Source: UBA7446 sp024639165 (GTDB lineage Bacteria > Bacteroidota > Bacteroidia > Flavobacteriales > Flavobacteriaceae). From it: a stretch of 43,458 nucleotides of DNA. The stretch is from NCBI GenBank assembly GCA_024639165.1, contig JAHEIX010000009.1, positions 1 to 43,458 on the forward strand. The letters run 5' to 3'. Below, one piece after another: positions 23,910 to 33,255 of the stretch. Positions within the stretch are counted from its first letter, which is position 1. Every line of letters begins with the position of its first letter. The notes beneath the pieces are model-generated. The model made no database searches, was not told the DNA's origin, and saw nothing but the letters and a program-made list of their open reading frames with translations. Both the position numbers and the translations under genes were made by a program.

Positions 23910-23917
23910 TATCTTTG
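23910..23917 (+). promoter_or_regulatory. Bacteroidota -7 promoter box for folE
   Basis: TATCTTTG is an exact TAnnTTTG match ending 7 bases before the ATG at 23925, implying a leader of about 4 bases or none. The -33 TTG is not evident. Confidence 0.5.
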
Positions 23918-23924
23918 TTCTCTT

Positions 23925-24617
23925 ATGAAAGATGCTATGAAATTTGACCGATTGCTCAAAGAAACAATAGAGGATATTCATGATGACCATTTAAGTGGAA
24001 ACATCAACACGCCACTGCGTGAAGATGCATTTGAGTTATCTGATGAAGAAAAAATAAATAAAATTGAGCAAGACGTTACGCGTATTCTGGAAACGCTTGG
24101 TATGGATCTGACTGACGACAGCATGCGAGGCACTCCCAAGCGCGTAGCTAAAATGTTTGTAAACGAACTTTTTGCTGGCCTACACCCAGACAACAAACCC
24201 AGTGCTTCAACCTTTGACAATAAATACAAATACGGAGAGATGTTGGTGGAAAAAAACATCACCCTCTACTCTACTTGCGAGCATCATTTGCTCCCTATTG
24301 TTGGAAAAGCGCACGTGGCCTATATTTCAAATGGTACCGTGGTGGGCTTGTCAAAAATGAATCGCCTTGTGGATTACTTTGCCAAGCGACCGCAAGTTCA
24401 AGAACGCCTAACACTACAAGTTGTTAAGTCGCTACAAGAAGTGCTAAATACCGACGACGTTGCTTGTGTTATTGATGCCAAGCACCTGTGTGTGAATGCA
24501 CGTGGGATTCGTGATATAGACAGCAGTACCGTAACTGCTGAATTTGGTGGTGCCTTTAAAAATCCAGACGTAAAAAAAGAATTTTTGGGTTATCTAAACC
24601 TCGACACCTCCTTTTAA
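23925..24617 (+). CDS. folE: GTP cyclohydrolase I
   Basis: A 230-residue enzyme converting GTP to dihydroneopterin triphosphate, the first step of folate synthesis. It has the zinc- and substrate-binding block STCEHHLLPIVGKAHVAYI, the family block GLSKMNRLVDYFAKRPQVQE, and the second zinc Cys in KHLCVNARGI. The N-terminal region carries RVAKMFVNELFAGL, also conserved. Full length. The start fits the promoter box. It is followed by cysS after 3 bases. Confidence 0.96.
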   Translation: MKDAMKFDRLLKETIEDIHDDHLSGNINTPLREDAFELSDEEKINKIEQDVTRILETLGMDLTDDSMRGTPKRVAKMFVNELFAGLHPDNKPSASTFDNKYKYGEMLVEKNITLYSTCEHHLLPIVGKAHVAYISNGTVVGLSKMNRLVDYFAKRPQVQERLTLQVVKSLQEVLNTDDVACVIDAKHLCVNARGIRDIDSSTVTAEFGGAFKNPDVKKEFLGYLNLDTSF

Positions 24618-24620
24618 CGC

Positions 24621-26102
24621 ATGAGCGAAACAACTTCAGCGCTGCATATATTTAATTCCCTAAGCGGAAAGAAAGAGTCATTTGTGCCTATTGAAGACAA
24701 ACATGTGGGTATGTATGTTTGTGGACCTACTGTCTACAGCAATGTGCATCTCGGCAATTGCCGCACCTTTATTTCTTTTGATTTGGTGTTTCGATATCTC
24801 AAGTACTTGGGTTACTCGGTGCGCTATGTGCGTAATATTACCGATGCTGGGCACTTGGAGCATGACGCAGATGAAGGCGAGGATCGCATATCTAAAAAAG
24901 CGCGTTTGGAACAAATAGAGCCCATGGAAGTCGTACAACGCTACACCGTTGACTTTCACAAAACTCTTGCAGCTTTTAATACTCTTGCGCCCAATATAGA
25001 ACCCACAGCAACTGGGCATATTATTGAGCAAATAGAAATTATCAAAGAAATTATCGCATCTGGATTTGCTTATGAAGTTAACGGGTCTGTTTATTTTGAC
25101 GTTGAAAAATTTAATACTTCCAATACCTACGGAGCATTGAGTGGACGTAAACTTGAAGACATGATCCACAATACTCGTGCGCTTTCTGGTCAAAGTGAGA
25201 AAAAAGCACCACAAGATTTTGCCTTGTGGAAAAAAGCAGAACCACAGCACATTATGCGCTGGCCCTCCCCTTGGGGCGATGGTTTTCCAGGGTGGCATTT
25301 GGAATGTACGGCTATGAGCACCAAATATTTAGGAGATCAGTTTGATATTCATGGAGGGGGTATGGATTTAAAATTCCCACATCATGAGTGCGAAATCGCA
25401 CAGGCCAAAGCCATAAATAAAAAAAATCCAGTAAACACCTGGATGCACGCAAATATGCTTACCCTGAATGGCAAAAAAATGGCAAAATCCACAGGAAACA
25501 ACATATTGCCAAATGAGCTTTTTGATGGATCAAATTCATTACTTTCAAAACCGTTCTCCCCAGATGTAGCTAAGTTTTTTATGCTGCAAGCGCATTATAG
25601 AAGTGTTCTAGATTTGAGCAGCGATGCCCTAGAAGCTGCTGAAAAGGGGTACAACCGCCTCAGTACTGGTATTAAGATGCTGCCACAGCTACCGCAAAGC
25701 AGCAAAAGTAGCCTAGATGTAAGCGAAGTTATTCAAGCATACCATACTGCCATGAATGACGATTTCAATAGTCCGGTATTGATTGCTGAGTTATTTGAAA
25801 CGGTTAAACTCATCCACCGCGTGAACGATGGGGAAGAAACTTTGACTGCGTCCGATATTGAACAATTAATAAAAAGCATTAATGCTTTTGTTTACGATGT
25901 GCTAGGGCTAACGCTTGAGGTCGCAACAAATGAGGACAACACCTTCTTGGACAAAGCCTTAGAAGTACTCATTGAAATGCGAGATCAAGCTAGGGCTTCC
26001 AAAGATTTTGCTACTTCAGACCGCATCCGCGATGCTTTGTTAGCAAAAGGAATTCAGTTAAAAGATGGCAAAGACGGCACCAGCTACACCCTTAAGTCAT
26101 GA
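24621..26102 (+). CDS. cysS: Cysteinyl-tRNA synthetase
   Basis: A 493-residue class I synthetase. It shows MYVCGPTVYSNVHLGN (zinc Cys and the HIGH-like HLGN), the zinc ligands in PGWHLECTAMS and FPHHECEIAQ, and the KMSKS loop as KKMAKSTGN, with Ala for the first Ser as in several Bacteroidota synthetases. The helical C-terminal domain ends with ASKDFATSDRIRDALLAKGI. It starts 3 bases after the folE stop and overlaps yidD by 4 bases (ATGA), so folE-cysS-yidD form one operon. Confidence 0.97.
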   Translation: MSETTSALHIFNSLSGKKESFVPIEDKHVGMYVCGPTVYSNVHLGNCRTFISFDLVFRYLKYLGYSVRYVRNITDAGHLEHDADEGEDRISKKARLEQIEPMEVVQRYTVDFHKTLAAFNTLAPNIEPTATGHIIEQIEIIKEIIASGFAYEVNGSVYFDVEKFNTSNTYGALSGRKLEDMIHNTRALSGQSEKKAPQDFALWKKAEPQHIMRWPSPWGDGFPGWHLECTAMSTKYLGDQFDIHGGGMDLKFPHHECEIAQAKAINKKNPVNTWMHANMLTLNGKKMAKSTGNNILPNELFDGSNSLLSKPFSPDVAKFFMLQAHYRSVLDLSSDALEAAEKGYNRLSTGIKMLPQLPQSSKSSLDVSEVIQAYHTAMNDDFNSPVLIAELFETVKLIHRVNDGEETLTASDIEQLIKSINAFVYDVLGLTLEVATNEDNTFLDKALEVLIEMRDQARASKDFATSDRIRDALLAKGIQLKDGKDGTSYTLKS

Positions 26103-26323
26103 GAAAATTACTCATCTTTCCATTTGTACTTCTCATCCGTTTATACCAAACCATTCTTTCACCACTACTGCCTGCAAGCTGCAGGTTTTACCCTACTTGT
26201 TCGCAGTATAGCTTAGAAGCATTAAAGAAACACGGCTTATGGAAAGGGGCGCAACTAGCCGTAAAGCGTATCAGTCAATGTCACCCTTGGGGCGGGCAAG
26301 GGCACGACCCTGTTCCGGATTAG
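26099..26323 (+). CDS. yidD: Membrane protein insertion efficiency factor YidD
   Basis: A 74-residue protein with the diagnostic block YQTILSPLLPASCRFYPTCS, then YSLEALKKHG and CHPWGGQGHDPVP, including the conserved cysteines. The N-terminal amphipathic helix holds it to the inner membrane near YidC, where it helps membrane protein insertion. Its ATG overlaps the cysS stop. Full length for the family. Confidence 0.95.
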   Translation: MRKLLIFPFVLLIRLYQTILSPLLPASCRFYPTCSQYSLEALKKHGLWKGAQLAVKRISQCHPWGGQGHDPVPD

Positions 26324-26361
26324 GGCAATATTTACAGTATATTTAACCAAAATTAAAATTC

Positions 26362-27192
26362 ATGTTAGCACTCAAATTTTTATGGGCACCCGACCCAGTA
26401 GCCATTAGCCTTGGCAGCATTAGTATCTACTATTACAGTCTTATGTTTTTCATTGCGTTCACATGTGGCTTATACCTAATGAAGTACATGTTTAAAAAAG
26501 AAAGCGTTTCCGTGGCACATCTAGACCCTTTGTTGCTTTATATGGTTGTGGGGACTCTATTAGGAGCACGACTTGGAGAAGTGTTTTTTTACAATTGGGA
26601 TTATTTTCAACATAACTTATTGGAAATCATTTTACCATTCAAAATTTCTGAAGAAGGTTGGAAATTCGTAGGATTCAGAGGCCTTGCGAGCCATGGCGCA
26701 GCCATTGGTATCACAACAGCCCTTTATTTGTATGTACGTAAGTTCAAATACGCTTCACTGTTGTGGCTGTTAGATCGCATTGCTATTACCGTTGCTTTGG
26801 GAGGTATATTCATTCGAATCGGAAACTTTTTTAATTCCGAGATTGTCGGGAAGTATACGGGAAGTAACTTTGGAGTTGTTTTCAAAAACAATGGTGAAAC
26901 GCTTCCAAGACATCCTGTTCAGCTGTATGAATCGCTAGGGTATTTTATTGTGTTTATCATCCTTTTTATGATTTACAAAAACACCCAGAAAAGCAAACAA
27001 GAAGGGTTTTTATTAGGTCTATTCTTTGCCCTACTCTTTAGCGTGCGCTTTTTAGCTGAATTTGTAAAAGAAAGTCAGGGCGGCTTCGGAGAACAGCTCG
27101 GATACTTATCCACTGGACAATGGCTTAGTCTACCACTAATCCTTTTAGGAATAGGGCTGGTTGTATTTTCTGCTAGAAAAAAAGAAGCTTAG
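26362..27192 (+). CDS. lgt: Prolipoprotein diacylglyceryl transferase
   Basis: A 276-residue inner membrane enzyme with about seven helices. It moves diacylglycerol onto the lipobox Cys of prelipoproteins, such as those encoded elsewhere in this window. Key blocks are GARLGEVFFYNWDYF, FRGLASHGAAIG with the essential His, and the signature RIGNFFNSEIVG, followed by RHPVQLYESL and SVRFLAEFVKE. It starts 38 bases after yidD. Its stop codon overlaps the stop of secDF on the other strand (4 bases shared), so no terminator separates them. Confidence 0.95.
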   Translation: MLALKFLWAPDPVAISLGSISIYYYSLMFFIAFTCGLYLMKYMFKKESVSVAHLDPLLLYMVVGTLLGARLGEVFFYNWDYFQHNLLEIILPFKISEEGWKFVGFRGLASHGAAIGITTALYLYVRKFKYASLLWLLDRIAITVALGGIFIRIGNFFNSEIVGKYTGSNFGVVFKNNGETLPRHPVQLYESLGYFIVFIILFMIYKNTQKSKQEGFLLGLFFALLFSVRFLAEFVKESQGGFGEQLGYLSTGQWLSLPLILLGIGLVVFSARKKEA

Positions 27193-30128
27193 GCTTTCTT
27201 TTTCTTGCTTTTGGTATCGAACATTACAGGTGTTGCAATAAACAACGAGGAATACGTTCCTACCAATACCCCAACAATAAGCGCAAACATAAATCCGCGA
27301 ATCGCCTCTCCACCAAAGATAAAGATGGCCAACAACACCACGAGCGTTGTTAAAGAGGTATTAATCGTTCTACTCAACGTGCTGTTCAGTGCGCTATTTA
27401 CCGTTTTGTGACCTTCCCATGAAGTGTGCAGACGTGTAAACTCACGAATACGGTCAAACACCACTACCGTGTCATTAAGAGAATATCCAATTACGGTAAG
27501 CACCGCAGCGATAAACGCTTGGTTAATCTCCATGCTAAAAGGCATAAAAGTATAAGTAATAGAGAACACACCCAAAACGAGCAGTACGTCGTGGAAAACC
27601 GCTGCAACAGCTCCCAAAGAGTATTGCCACTTGCGGAAGCGTAGTAAGATATACAAGAACACCACGATCAATGACCCAAATACAGCCAAGAACGAGTTCT
27701 TTTTAATATCATCAGCGATGGTTGGACCAACTTTGATAGAGGACATAATACCCACTTGCTTATCTTCTGCTCCGTTTACAAAATCGTTATAGCTTAAGCG
27801 CTCTGGTAAGAAAGTCGAAAGACCGTTAAATAAGGCTTGTTGAATTTCATCATCAACCTCAGTACCTTCAACATCTACTTTATAATTGGTGGTGATTTTT
27901 AGCTGATTGTCCTCACCAAAAGTTTTGGCTTCAGCACTCCCGAGAAGGCTTACCAACTGTGATTGTGCATCTGTTGGATTAACCGCCTGTTCAAAGCGAA
28001 CCGTGTATGAACGCCCACCTACAAAATCAACTCCTTGGTTGAGTCCTTGCGTAAACAAAGAAGCAACACCAGCAGCGATAAGCATCCCTGAAACAACGTA
28101 AGCAAAGCCTCGTTTTTTAAGGAATTTAATGTCTAAGTTTCGGAATAAGTTTTTGGTTGCACCAGTAGCAAATGCCAAAGCCTTTGCATTGGCCAAACGC
28201 CCGTCAACAAGTAGTCGTGTTACAAAAATAGCCGTTGACAAGGAGGTTGCAATACCTATAAGTAGTGTGGTTGCAAATCCTTTGATCGGACCAGTACCGA
28301 AAACAAACAAAATAAATGCAGTTAGCCCTGTAGTAATGTTAGCATCTAAAATAGAAGACAAGGCATTTCTAAATCCATCAGAAACTGCTTGCTTTTGTCC
28401 TTTGCCTTTAGCCAATTCCTCACGAATACGTTCAAAAATAAGTACGTTCGCATCTACTGACATACCAATAGTAAGTACGATACCAGCGATACCGGGCAGC
28501 GTAAGTACAGCGCCTAATCCTGCGAGAATTCCGAAGATAAGAATGATGTTTAAGCTCAAGGCGATATCTGCATACAAGCCAGCACGTCCGTAATAGAAAA
28601 TCATCCAGGCAAGTACGAGCAATAATGCAATAACAAATGAGTTAACACCACTTTCAATAGCTTCTTGTCCAAGAGATGGGCCTACGATTTCAGATTGAAT
28701 AATTTCAGCAGCAGCTGGAAGTTTACCAGCTCTTAATACGTTGGCCAAGTCAATGGCTTCATTTAGGGAGAATTGCCCTGATATTTCAGAACGACCACCC
28801 GAAATAGCACCCTTAGAAACGCCAGGGGCTGAATAAACGACATCGTCTAATACAATAGCAATATTACTCTTATCGGTATAGGCTTTACCTGTCATTTCTT
28901 CCCATATACGTGCGCCCTTGCCATTCATTTGCATGGAAACGGCAGCAGCACCCAATTGGTCGTAGGTTTGTGCAGCATCTACAATAACGCTCCCACTTAG
29001 CGGAGGTTCATTAGATCGGTTAGCTTTAATTACATATAAGTCAACCAAATTTGTTTTTTCGTCAGGTATTCCCCATAAAAACTTGGTGTAACGCAAGTCT
29101 GCAGGCAATAAGGCACGTACGTCAGCACGGTTTAAATACGACTCCACTGTTGGTTGGTCTTTAACATCAACTTGAATCAATACTGGACCACCAGCATAAC
29201 CAGCTCCCTTAACATAATCATATATGGGGTTTACTACTGTTGTAATGGAGTCTTGTGCAGCAGCTACATCGGAGAGTAAATCATCAATTTCTGAAACTTC
29301 TTCTTCTTCTTCTTTTTCGGCCTCCACAACAGATTTAAGCAATTCGTTTGCTTGACCTAGAAAAGTGCCATACGACTGGTTTGAAGCCGTCTCCCAAAAT
29401 TCAAGTTGGGCAGTACTTTGTAAGAGATTTTTAACACGCTCAACGTCTCTAGCACCTGGTAATTCAACCAAAATACGACCTGAAGTGCCCAAACGTTGGA
29501 TGTTAGGTTGGGTTACCCCAAATTTATCAATACGCTTGCGCAATACCTCAAATGCAGAAACAATAGAAGCGTCAATTTTTCTACGGATAACAGGCTTCAC
29601 CTCATCATCAGTCATATTAAAATTAATGTCATCGCTTAGGGTACGGTTTCCAAAAATATCAGGGTTGGAAAGGTTTTCATCACCCTTTAATTCTTCAAAA
29701 GCAAAGAAAAAACTCTTCACATAGGTATCATCAGACGACTTTTGAAGCACATCTGCTCTTGCTAGAGACTGATTGAACAATGGGTTACGGCTATTTTCAG
29801 CCAAGCCCTTTAAGATATCCTTAACGGAAACCTGAAGGATAACATTAATACCGCCTTTAAGGTCTAATCCTTTGTTTAACTCCCGGTCTTTTGCTGTAGC
29901 GTAGTTAAAAACACCAAACACCTTTTGTTCTGCAATAGAATCGAGGTAGTTGCGTTCAGCTATGTCTACAAGGGTGAAATAGTCTGCGTCATCTGTGTTG
30001 ACGGAAGCTTGGGCATATGTCTTGGCGTCTGATTCAACTTTTGAAGTAACAAAAGTGAATGATAGTTGGTAGAGGCTGACAAGGCCAAACAAAACGGTGA
30101 AAAATTTGATAAGTCCGTTATTCTGCAT
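27189..30128 (-). CDS. secDF: Fused protein translocase subunit SecDF
   Basis: A 979-residue fusion of SecD and SecF, the proton-driven partners of SecYEG that pull exported proteins across the inner membrane. SecD part: LDLKGGINVILQV near residue 92, ELPGARDVERVKNLL in the P1 domain, an acidic linker (EAEKEEEEEVSEID) specific to this type, and membrane block GMSVDANVLIFERIREEL. SecF part, after about residue 670: GLNQGVDFVGGRSYTVRF and GYSLNDTVVVFDRIREF. Twelve membrane helices are expected. The periplasmic part is enlarged compared with separate SecD, as in Bacteroidota. A consensus promoter precedes it. Confidence 0.97.
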   Translation of the reverse strand: MQNNGLIKFFTVLFGLVSLYQLSFTFVTSKVESDAKTYAQASVNTDDADYFTLVDIAERNYLDSIAEQKVFGVFNYATAKDRELNKGLDLKGGINVILQVSVKDILKGLAENSRNPLFNQSLARADVLQKSSDDTYVKSFFFAFEELKGDENLSNPDIFGNRTLSDDINFNMTDDEVKPVIRRKIDASIVSAFEVLRKRIDKFGVTQPNIQRLGTSGRILVELPGARDVERVKNLLQSTAQLEFWETASNQSYGTFLGQANELLKSVVEAEKEEEEEVSEIDDLLSDVAAAQDSITTVVNPIYDYVKGAGYAGGPVLIQVDVKDQPTVESYLNRADVRALLPADLRYTKFLWGIPDEKTNLVDLYVIKANRSNEPPLSGSVIVDAAQTYDQLGAAAVSMQMNGKGARIWEEMTGKAYTDKSNIAIVLDDVVYSAPGVSKGAISGGRSEISGQFSLNEAIDLANVLRAGKLPAAAEIIQSEIVGPSLGQEAIESGVNSFVIALLLVLAWMIFYYGRAGLYADIALSLNIILIFGILAGLGAVLTLPGIAGIVLTIGMSVDANVLIFERIREELAKGKGQKQAVSDGFRNALSSILDANITTGLTAFILFVFGTGPIKGFATTLLIGIATSLSTAIFVTRLLVDGRLANAKALAFATGATKNLFRNLDIKFLKKRGFAYVVSGMLIAAGVASLFTQGLNQGVDFVGGRSYTVRFEQAVNPTDAQSQLVSLLGSAEAKTFGEDNQLKITTNYKVDVEGTEVDDEIQQALFNGLSTFLPERLSYNDFVNGAEDKQVGIMSSIKVGPTIADDIKKNSFLAVFGSLIVVFLYILLRFRKWQYSLGAVAAVFHDVLLVLGVFSITYTFMPFSMEINQAFIAAVLTVIGYSLNDTVVVFDRIREFTRLHTSWEGHKTVNSALNSTLSRTINTSLTTLVVLLAIFIFGGEAIRGFMFALIVGVLVGTYSSLFIATPVMFDTKSKKKKA

Positions 30129-30160
30129 GATTAAGTTTTTTGTGTCGTATATAAGACGAG

Positions 30161-30190
30161 CAAATATAGCGTATCCGCCCTGATTAACAA
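30161..30190 (-). promoter_or_regulatory. Consensus promoter of secDF
   Basis: On the minus strand, TTG (30188-30190), exactly 19 bases, then TATATTTG (30161-30168). This is the best full match to the Bacteroidota TTG-N19-TAnnTTTG promoter in the window. Transcription should begin about 29 bases before the secDF ATG. Confidence 0.85.
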
Positions 30191-30214
30191 ATTGCTACAA
30201 TTTCACGTACACTT

Positions 30215-31150
30215 TTATGAAAGTATATCGTTTAACGCTGCATTCATATTACGTACAGCAGCTGCACTTTTATTAAAAGTTGCTTGCTCTTCTGCTGTTA
30301 AATGTACATCTACAATGGATTCTAAACCTGAACGTCCAATAACGCAGGGAACGCCAATGCAAATATCTTCTTGGTTGTATTCTCCCTCTAAATAAACAGA
30401 ACATGGTATTATGCGCTTTTGATCATTGAGGATACTGTCTACCAAATAAGCTACTGAGGCACCTGGCGCATACCAAGCAGATGTTCCTAGTAACTTGGTA
30501 AGCGTTGCACCACCAACCATGGTGTCAGCAGCAACTTGCTCAAGTGCATCCGCTTCAAGTAAGGTTGAAACTGGAATACCATTGTAGGAAGCCAATCGCG
30601 TCAGCGGAATCATGGTCGTGTCGCCATGACCGCCAATAACCATCCCATGAATATCATTGGCTGGCTTATCAAGGGCTTGGGACAAATAGGTTTTAAATCT
30701 CGAACTGTCCAAAGCGCCACCCATTCCAATGATGCGGTTTTTTGGCAATCCTGTTTTCTTTAATGTCAGGTAGGTCATGGTATCCATCGGGTTGGAAACC
30801 ACCACAATAATGGCGTCCGGTGAATGCGCCAAGATATTCTCAGCAACAGACTGAACTATGCCCGCGTTGATCCCAATTAATTCTTCACGTGTCATACCAG
30901 GCTTACGTGGAATACCGGATGTAATTACTACAATATTGCTGTTTGCAGTTTTGGTATAATCATTGGTTGTGCCTACAATTTTAGTGTTAAAGCCAAGGGT
31001 TGTAGCGGTTTGCATCATGTCAAGGGCTTTACCCTCGGCAAATCCTTCCTTAATGTCTAGCAATACGACTTCGCTTGCAATACGTTGTGTAGCAATAGCA
31101 TCTGCACAAGTAGCGCCAACGTTTCCGGCGCCAACTATGGTAACTTTCAT
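30215..31150 (-). CDS. mdh: Malate dehydrogenase (lactate dehydrogenase-like)
   Basis: A 311-residue NAD-dependent enzyme of the citric acid cycle. It begins MKVTIVGAGNVGATCADAIA (Rossmann dinucleotide loop), has ITSGIPRKPGMTREELI with substrate-binding Arg residues, VVVSNPMDTMTYL, and the catalytic His in VIGGHGDTTMIPLTR. Arg residues in the loop mark malate as substrate. The ATG at 31150 is chosen over one 8 codons upstream that lies within the promoter box (31172-31179). It stands alone between secDF and gyrB. Confidence 0.95.
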   Translation of the reverse strand: MKVTIVGAGNVGATCADAIATQRIASEVVLLDIKEGFAEGKALDMMQTATTLGFNTKIVGTTNDYTKTANSNIVVITSGIPRKPGMTREELIGINAGIVQSVAENILAHSPDAIIVVVSNPMDTMTYLTLKKTGLPKNRIIGMGGALDSSRFKTYLSQALDKPANDIHGMVIGGHGDTTMIPLTRLASYNGIPVSTLLEADALEQVAADTMVGGATLTKLLGTSAWYAPGASVAYLVDSILNDQKRIIPCSVYLEGEYNQEDICIGVPCVIGRSGLESIVDVHLTAEEQATFNKSAAAVRNMNAALNDILS

Positions 31151-31171
31151 GTGTTTGTTATTTTGGTTTTG

Positions 31172-31179
31172 CAAAAGTA
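31172..31179 (-). promoter_or_regulatory. Bacteroidota -7 promoter box for mdh
   Basis: The minus strand reads TACTTTTG, an exact TAnnTTTG match. Transcription would start near 31168, about 18 bases before the ATG at 31150, which supports that start codon. Confidence 0.5.
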
Positions 31180-31204
31180 AGGCTTGAACGCAAATACTAA
31201 AAGC

Positions 31205-33142
31205 TTAAGCATCGATATTCGCGTAAATCGCATTCTTTTCAATAAATTCTCGTCTTGGTGGAACTTCGTCACCCATAAGCATGGAGAAAACACGATCTGC
31301 CTCGCCTCCGTTGTCTATGGTTACTTGACGTAATGTTCTAAACTCTGGGTTCATGGTGGTGTCCCAAAGTTGCTCTGCATTCATTTCACCTAAACCTTTG
31401 TAACGCTGTACAGAAGAACCTTGGCCAAAATCTTGCATCAAACGATCACGCTGATCGTCGTCCCAAGCATATTGCTTCTTTTGACCCTTTTTGACCAAAT
31501 AAAGCGGTGGGGTTGCAATATAGATGTAACCGTTTTCAATAAGCTCACGCATATAACGGAAAAAGAAAGTCAGTATCAGGGTTGAAATGTGACTACCATC
31601 GACATCGGCATCACACATAATAACCACCTTGTGGTAGCGCAACTTATCTAAATTCAATGCCTTGGCATCCTCTTCTGTTCCTATGGTTACCCCTAGGGCA
31701 GTGTAAATGTTACGAATTTCTTCATTTTCAAAAACCTTATGTTGCATGGCTTTTTCAACGTTCAATATTTTACCGCGAAGCGGTAGTATGGCTTGGAAAT
31801 TCCGATCACGACCTTGTTTGGCAGTACCACCTGCCGAATCACCCTCCACAAGGAATACCTCACAAAGTTTTGGATCTTGTTCAGAGCAATCTGATAGTTT
31901 ACCGGGTAATCCACCCCCGCTCATCACCGTTTTGCGTTGCACCATTTCACGTGCCTTACGTGCAGCGTGACGTGCTTGGGCTGCTAAAATCACTTTTTGC
32001 ACAATGGATTTGGCATCGTTGGGGTGCTCTTCCAAATAATTCTCTAGCATTTCAGAAACAGACTGTGAAACAGCCGCACTTACTTCTCTGTTACCCAACT
32101 TTGTCTTGGTCTGTCCTTCAAATTGTGGCTCTGCAACTTTAACAGAAACAATGGCGGTTAATCCCTCACGGAAATCGTCTCCAGAAATTTCAAATTTTAG
32201 TTTGTCCAACATCCCAGATGCGTCGGCATATTTCTTTAGCGTTGTGGTAAGACCACGTCTAAATCCTGAAAGGTGGGTACCTCCCTCATGGGTATTGATA
32301 TTGTTCACATAAGAGTGAAGGTTCTCTGTAAACGAAGTATTGTAAATCATGGCAACTTCAACAGGGATGTCATTTTTTTCTCCCTCCATTGAAATTACGT
32401 CCGTAGTAATGGGTTCTCTGTTGGCATCTAAGAAACGTATAAATTCTTTAAGCCCTTCTTCAGAATGAAAGAGTTCAGAAACAACCGCTCCTTTTTCGTC
32501 TTTGTTGCGATGGTCTGTTAGCTGTATTTTTATCCCTTTGTTCAAATAGGCAAGCTCGCGCATACGACTTGCAAGTGTATCGTAATTATATTCACGTGTT
32601 TGTGAAAATATCGTTGGATCTGGGGAAAAGGTAACAAGTGTTCCCGTCTTATCAGTATCACCTACGTGTTTGACAGGATACTGCGCCTTACCTCTTGAAT
32701 ATTCTTGCTCCCACACCTTACCCTCGCGGTATACGGTAGCTTTTAGCATGTCCGAAAGTGCATTCACACAAGACACCCCTACACCGTGTAAACCTCCAGA
32801 AACTTTATAGGAATCTTTATCGAATTTACCCCCTGCTCCTATTTTAGTCATTACAACTTCAAGTGCAGAAACGCCTTCTTTTTTGTGCATTCCTACAGGA
32901 ATACCACGACCGTTGTCTTCAACAGTGATGGAATTGTCCTCGTTTATCTGTACAGAGATTAAATCGCAATGACCGGCTAAGGCCTCATCAATGGAGTTAT
33001 CTACTACTTCGTAAACAAGGTGGTGGAGTCCGCGTACGCCTACATCTCCGATGTACATGGATGGGCGCATACGCACGTGCTCCATGCCTTCTAATGCCTG
33101 TATGCTATCTGCTGAATAATTCTGGTTTGGTTGGTCACTCAT
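31205..33142 (-). CDS. gyrB: DNA gyrase subunit B
   Basis: A 645-residue ATPase subunit of the type II topoisomerase that adds negative supercoils. ATP-binding blocks: EVVDNSIDEALAGHC, VEDNGRGIPVG and GGLHGVGVSCVNAL. The Toprim domain has EGDSAGGTAKQGRDR and MCDADVDGSHI, with catalytic Glu and Asp residues. The C-terminus RREFIEKNAIYANID is typical. At 645 residues it is the short form without the proteobacterial insert. A -7 box is at 33174-33181. Confidence 0.97.
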   Translation of the reverse strand: MSDQPNQNYSADSIQALEGMEHVRMRPSMYIGDVGVRGLHHLVYEVVDNSIDEALAGHCDLISVQINEDNSITVEDNGRGIPVGMHKKEGVSALEVVMTKIGAGGKFDKDSYKVSGGLHGVGVSCVNALSDMLKATVYREGKVWEQEYSRGKAQYPVKHVGDTDKTGTLVTFSPDPTIFSQTREYNYDTLASRMRELAYLNKGIKIQLTDHRNKDEKGAVVSELFHSEEGLKEFIRFLDANREPITTDVISMEGEKNDIPVEVAMIYNTSFTENLHSYVNNINTHEGGTHLSGFRRGLTTTLKKYADASGMLDKLKFEISGDDFREGLTAIVSVKVAEPQFEGQTKTKLGNREVSAAVSQSVSEMLENYLEEHPNDAKSIVQKVILAAQARHAARKAREMVQRKTVMSGGGLPGKLSDCSEQDPKLCEVFLVEGDSAGGTAKQGRDRNFQAILPLRGKILNVEKAMQHKVFENEEIRNIYTALGVTIGTEEDAKALNLDKLRYHKVVIMCDADVDGSHISTLILTFFFRYMRELIENGYIYIATPPLYLVKKGQKKQYAWDDDQRDRLMQDFGQGSSVQRYKGLGEMNAEQLWDTTMNPEFRTLRQVTIDNGGEADRVFSMLMGDEVPPRREFIEKNAIYANIDA

Positions 33143-33173
33143 ATGTTTAAATTATGAATAAAAGCTATTCTCA

Positions 33174-33181
33174 CAAATTTA
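33174..33181 (-). promoter_or_regulatory. Bacteroidota -7 promoter box for gyrB
   Basis: The minus strand reads TAAATTTG, an exact TAnnTTTG match, giving a leader of about 28 bases. No TTG is found at the usual -33 distance, where the asnB terminator hairpin lies instead. Confidence 0.5.
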
Positions 33182-33189
33182 CGAGAAAA

Positions 33190-33220
33190 GCCCCACTTTA
33201 ATGGTAAAAGTGTGGGGTTT
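33190..33220 (-). terminator. Probable terminator downstream of asnB
   Basis: An inverted repeat (ccccac-ttt / aaa-gt-gtggggt with a 2-base bulge) lies 36 bases past the asnB stop. On the minus strand it is followed by CTTTTC, a short T tract. It lies directly upstream of the gyrB -7 box, separating the two transcripts. Confidence 0.5.
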
Positions 33221-33255
33221 CGTTAGTCAAGTTATCAACACAAACTGTGCAAAAA

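Noticed and set aside
28129..29724. Plus-strand reading frames opposite secDF
   Set aside because: They are antisense shadows of a fully conserved gene, with no family features.
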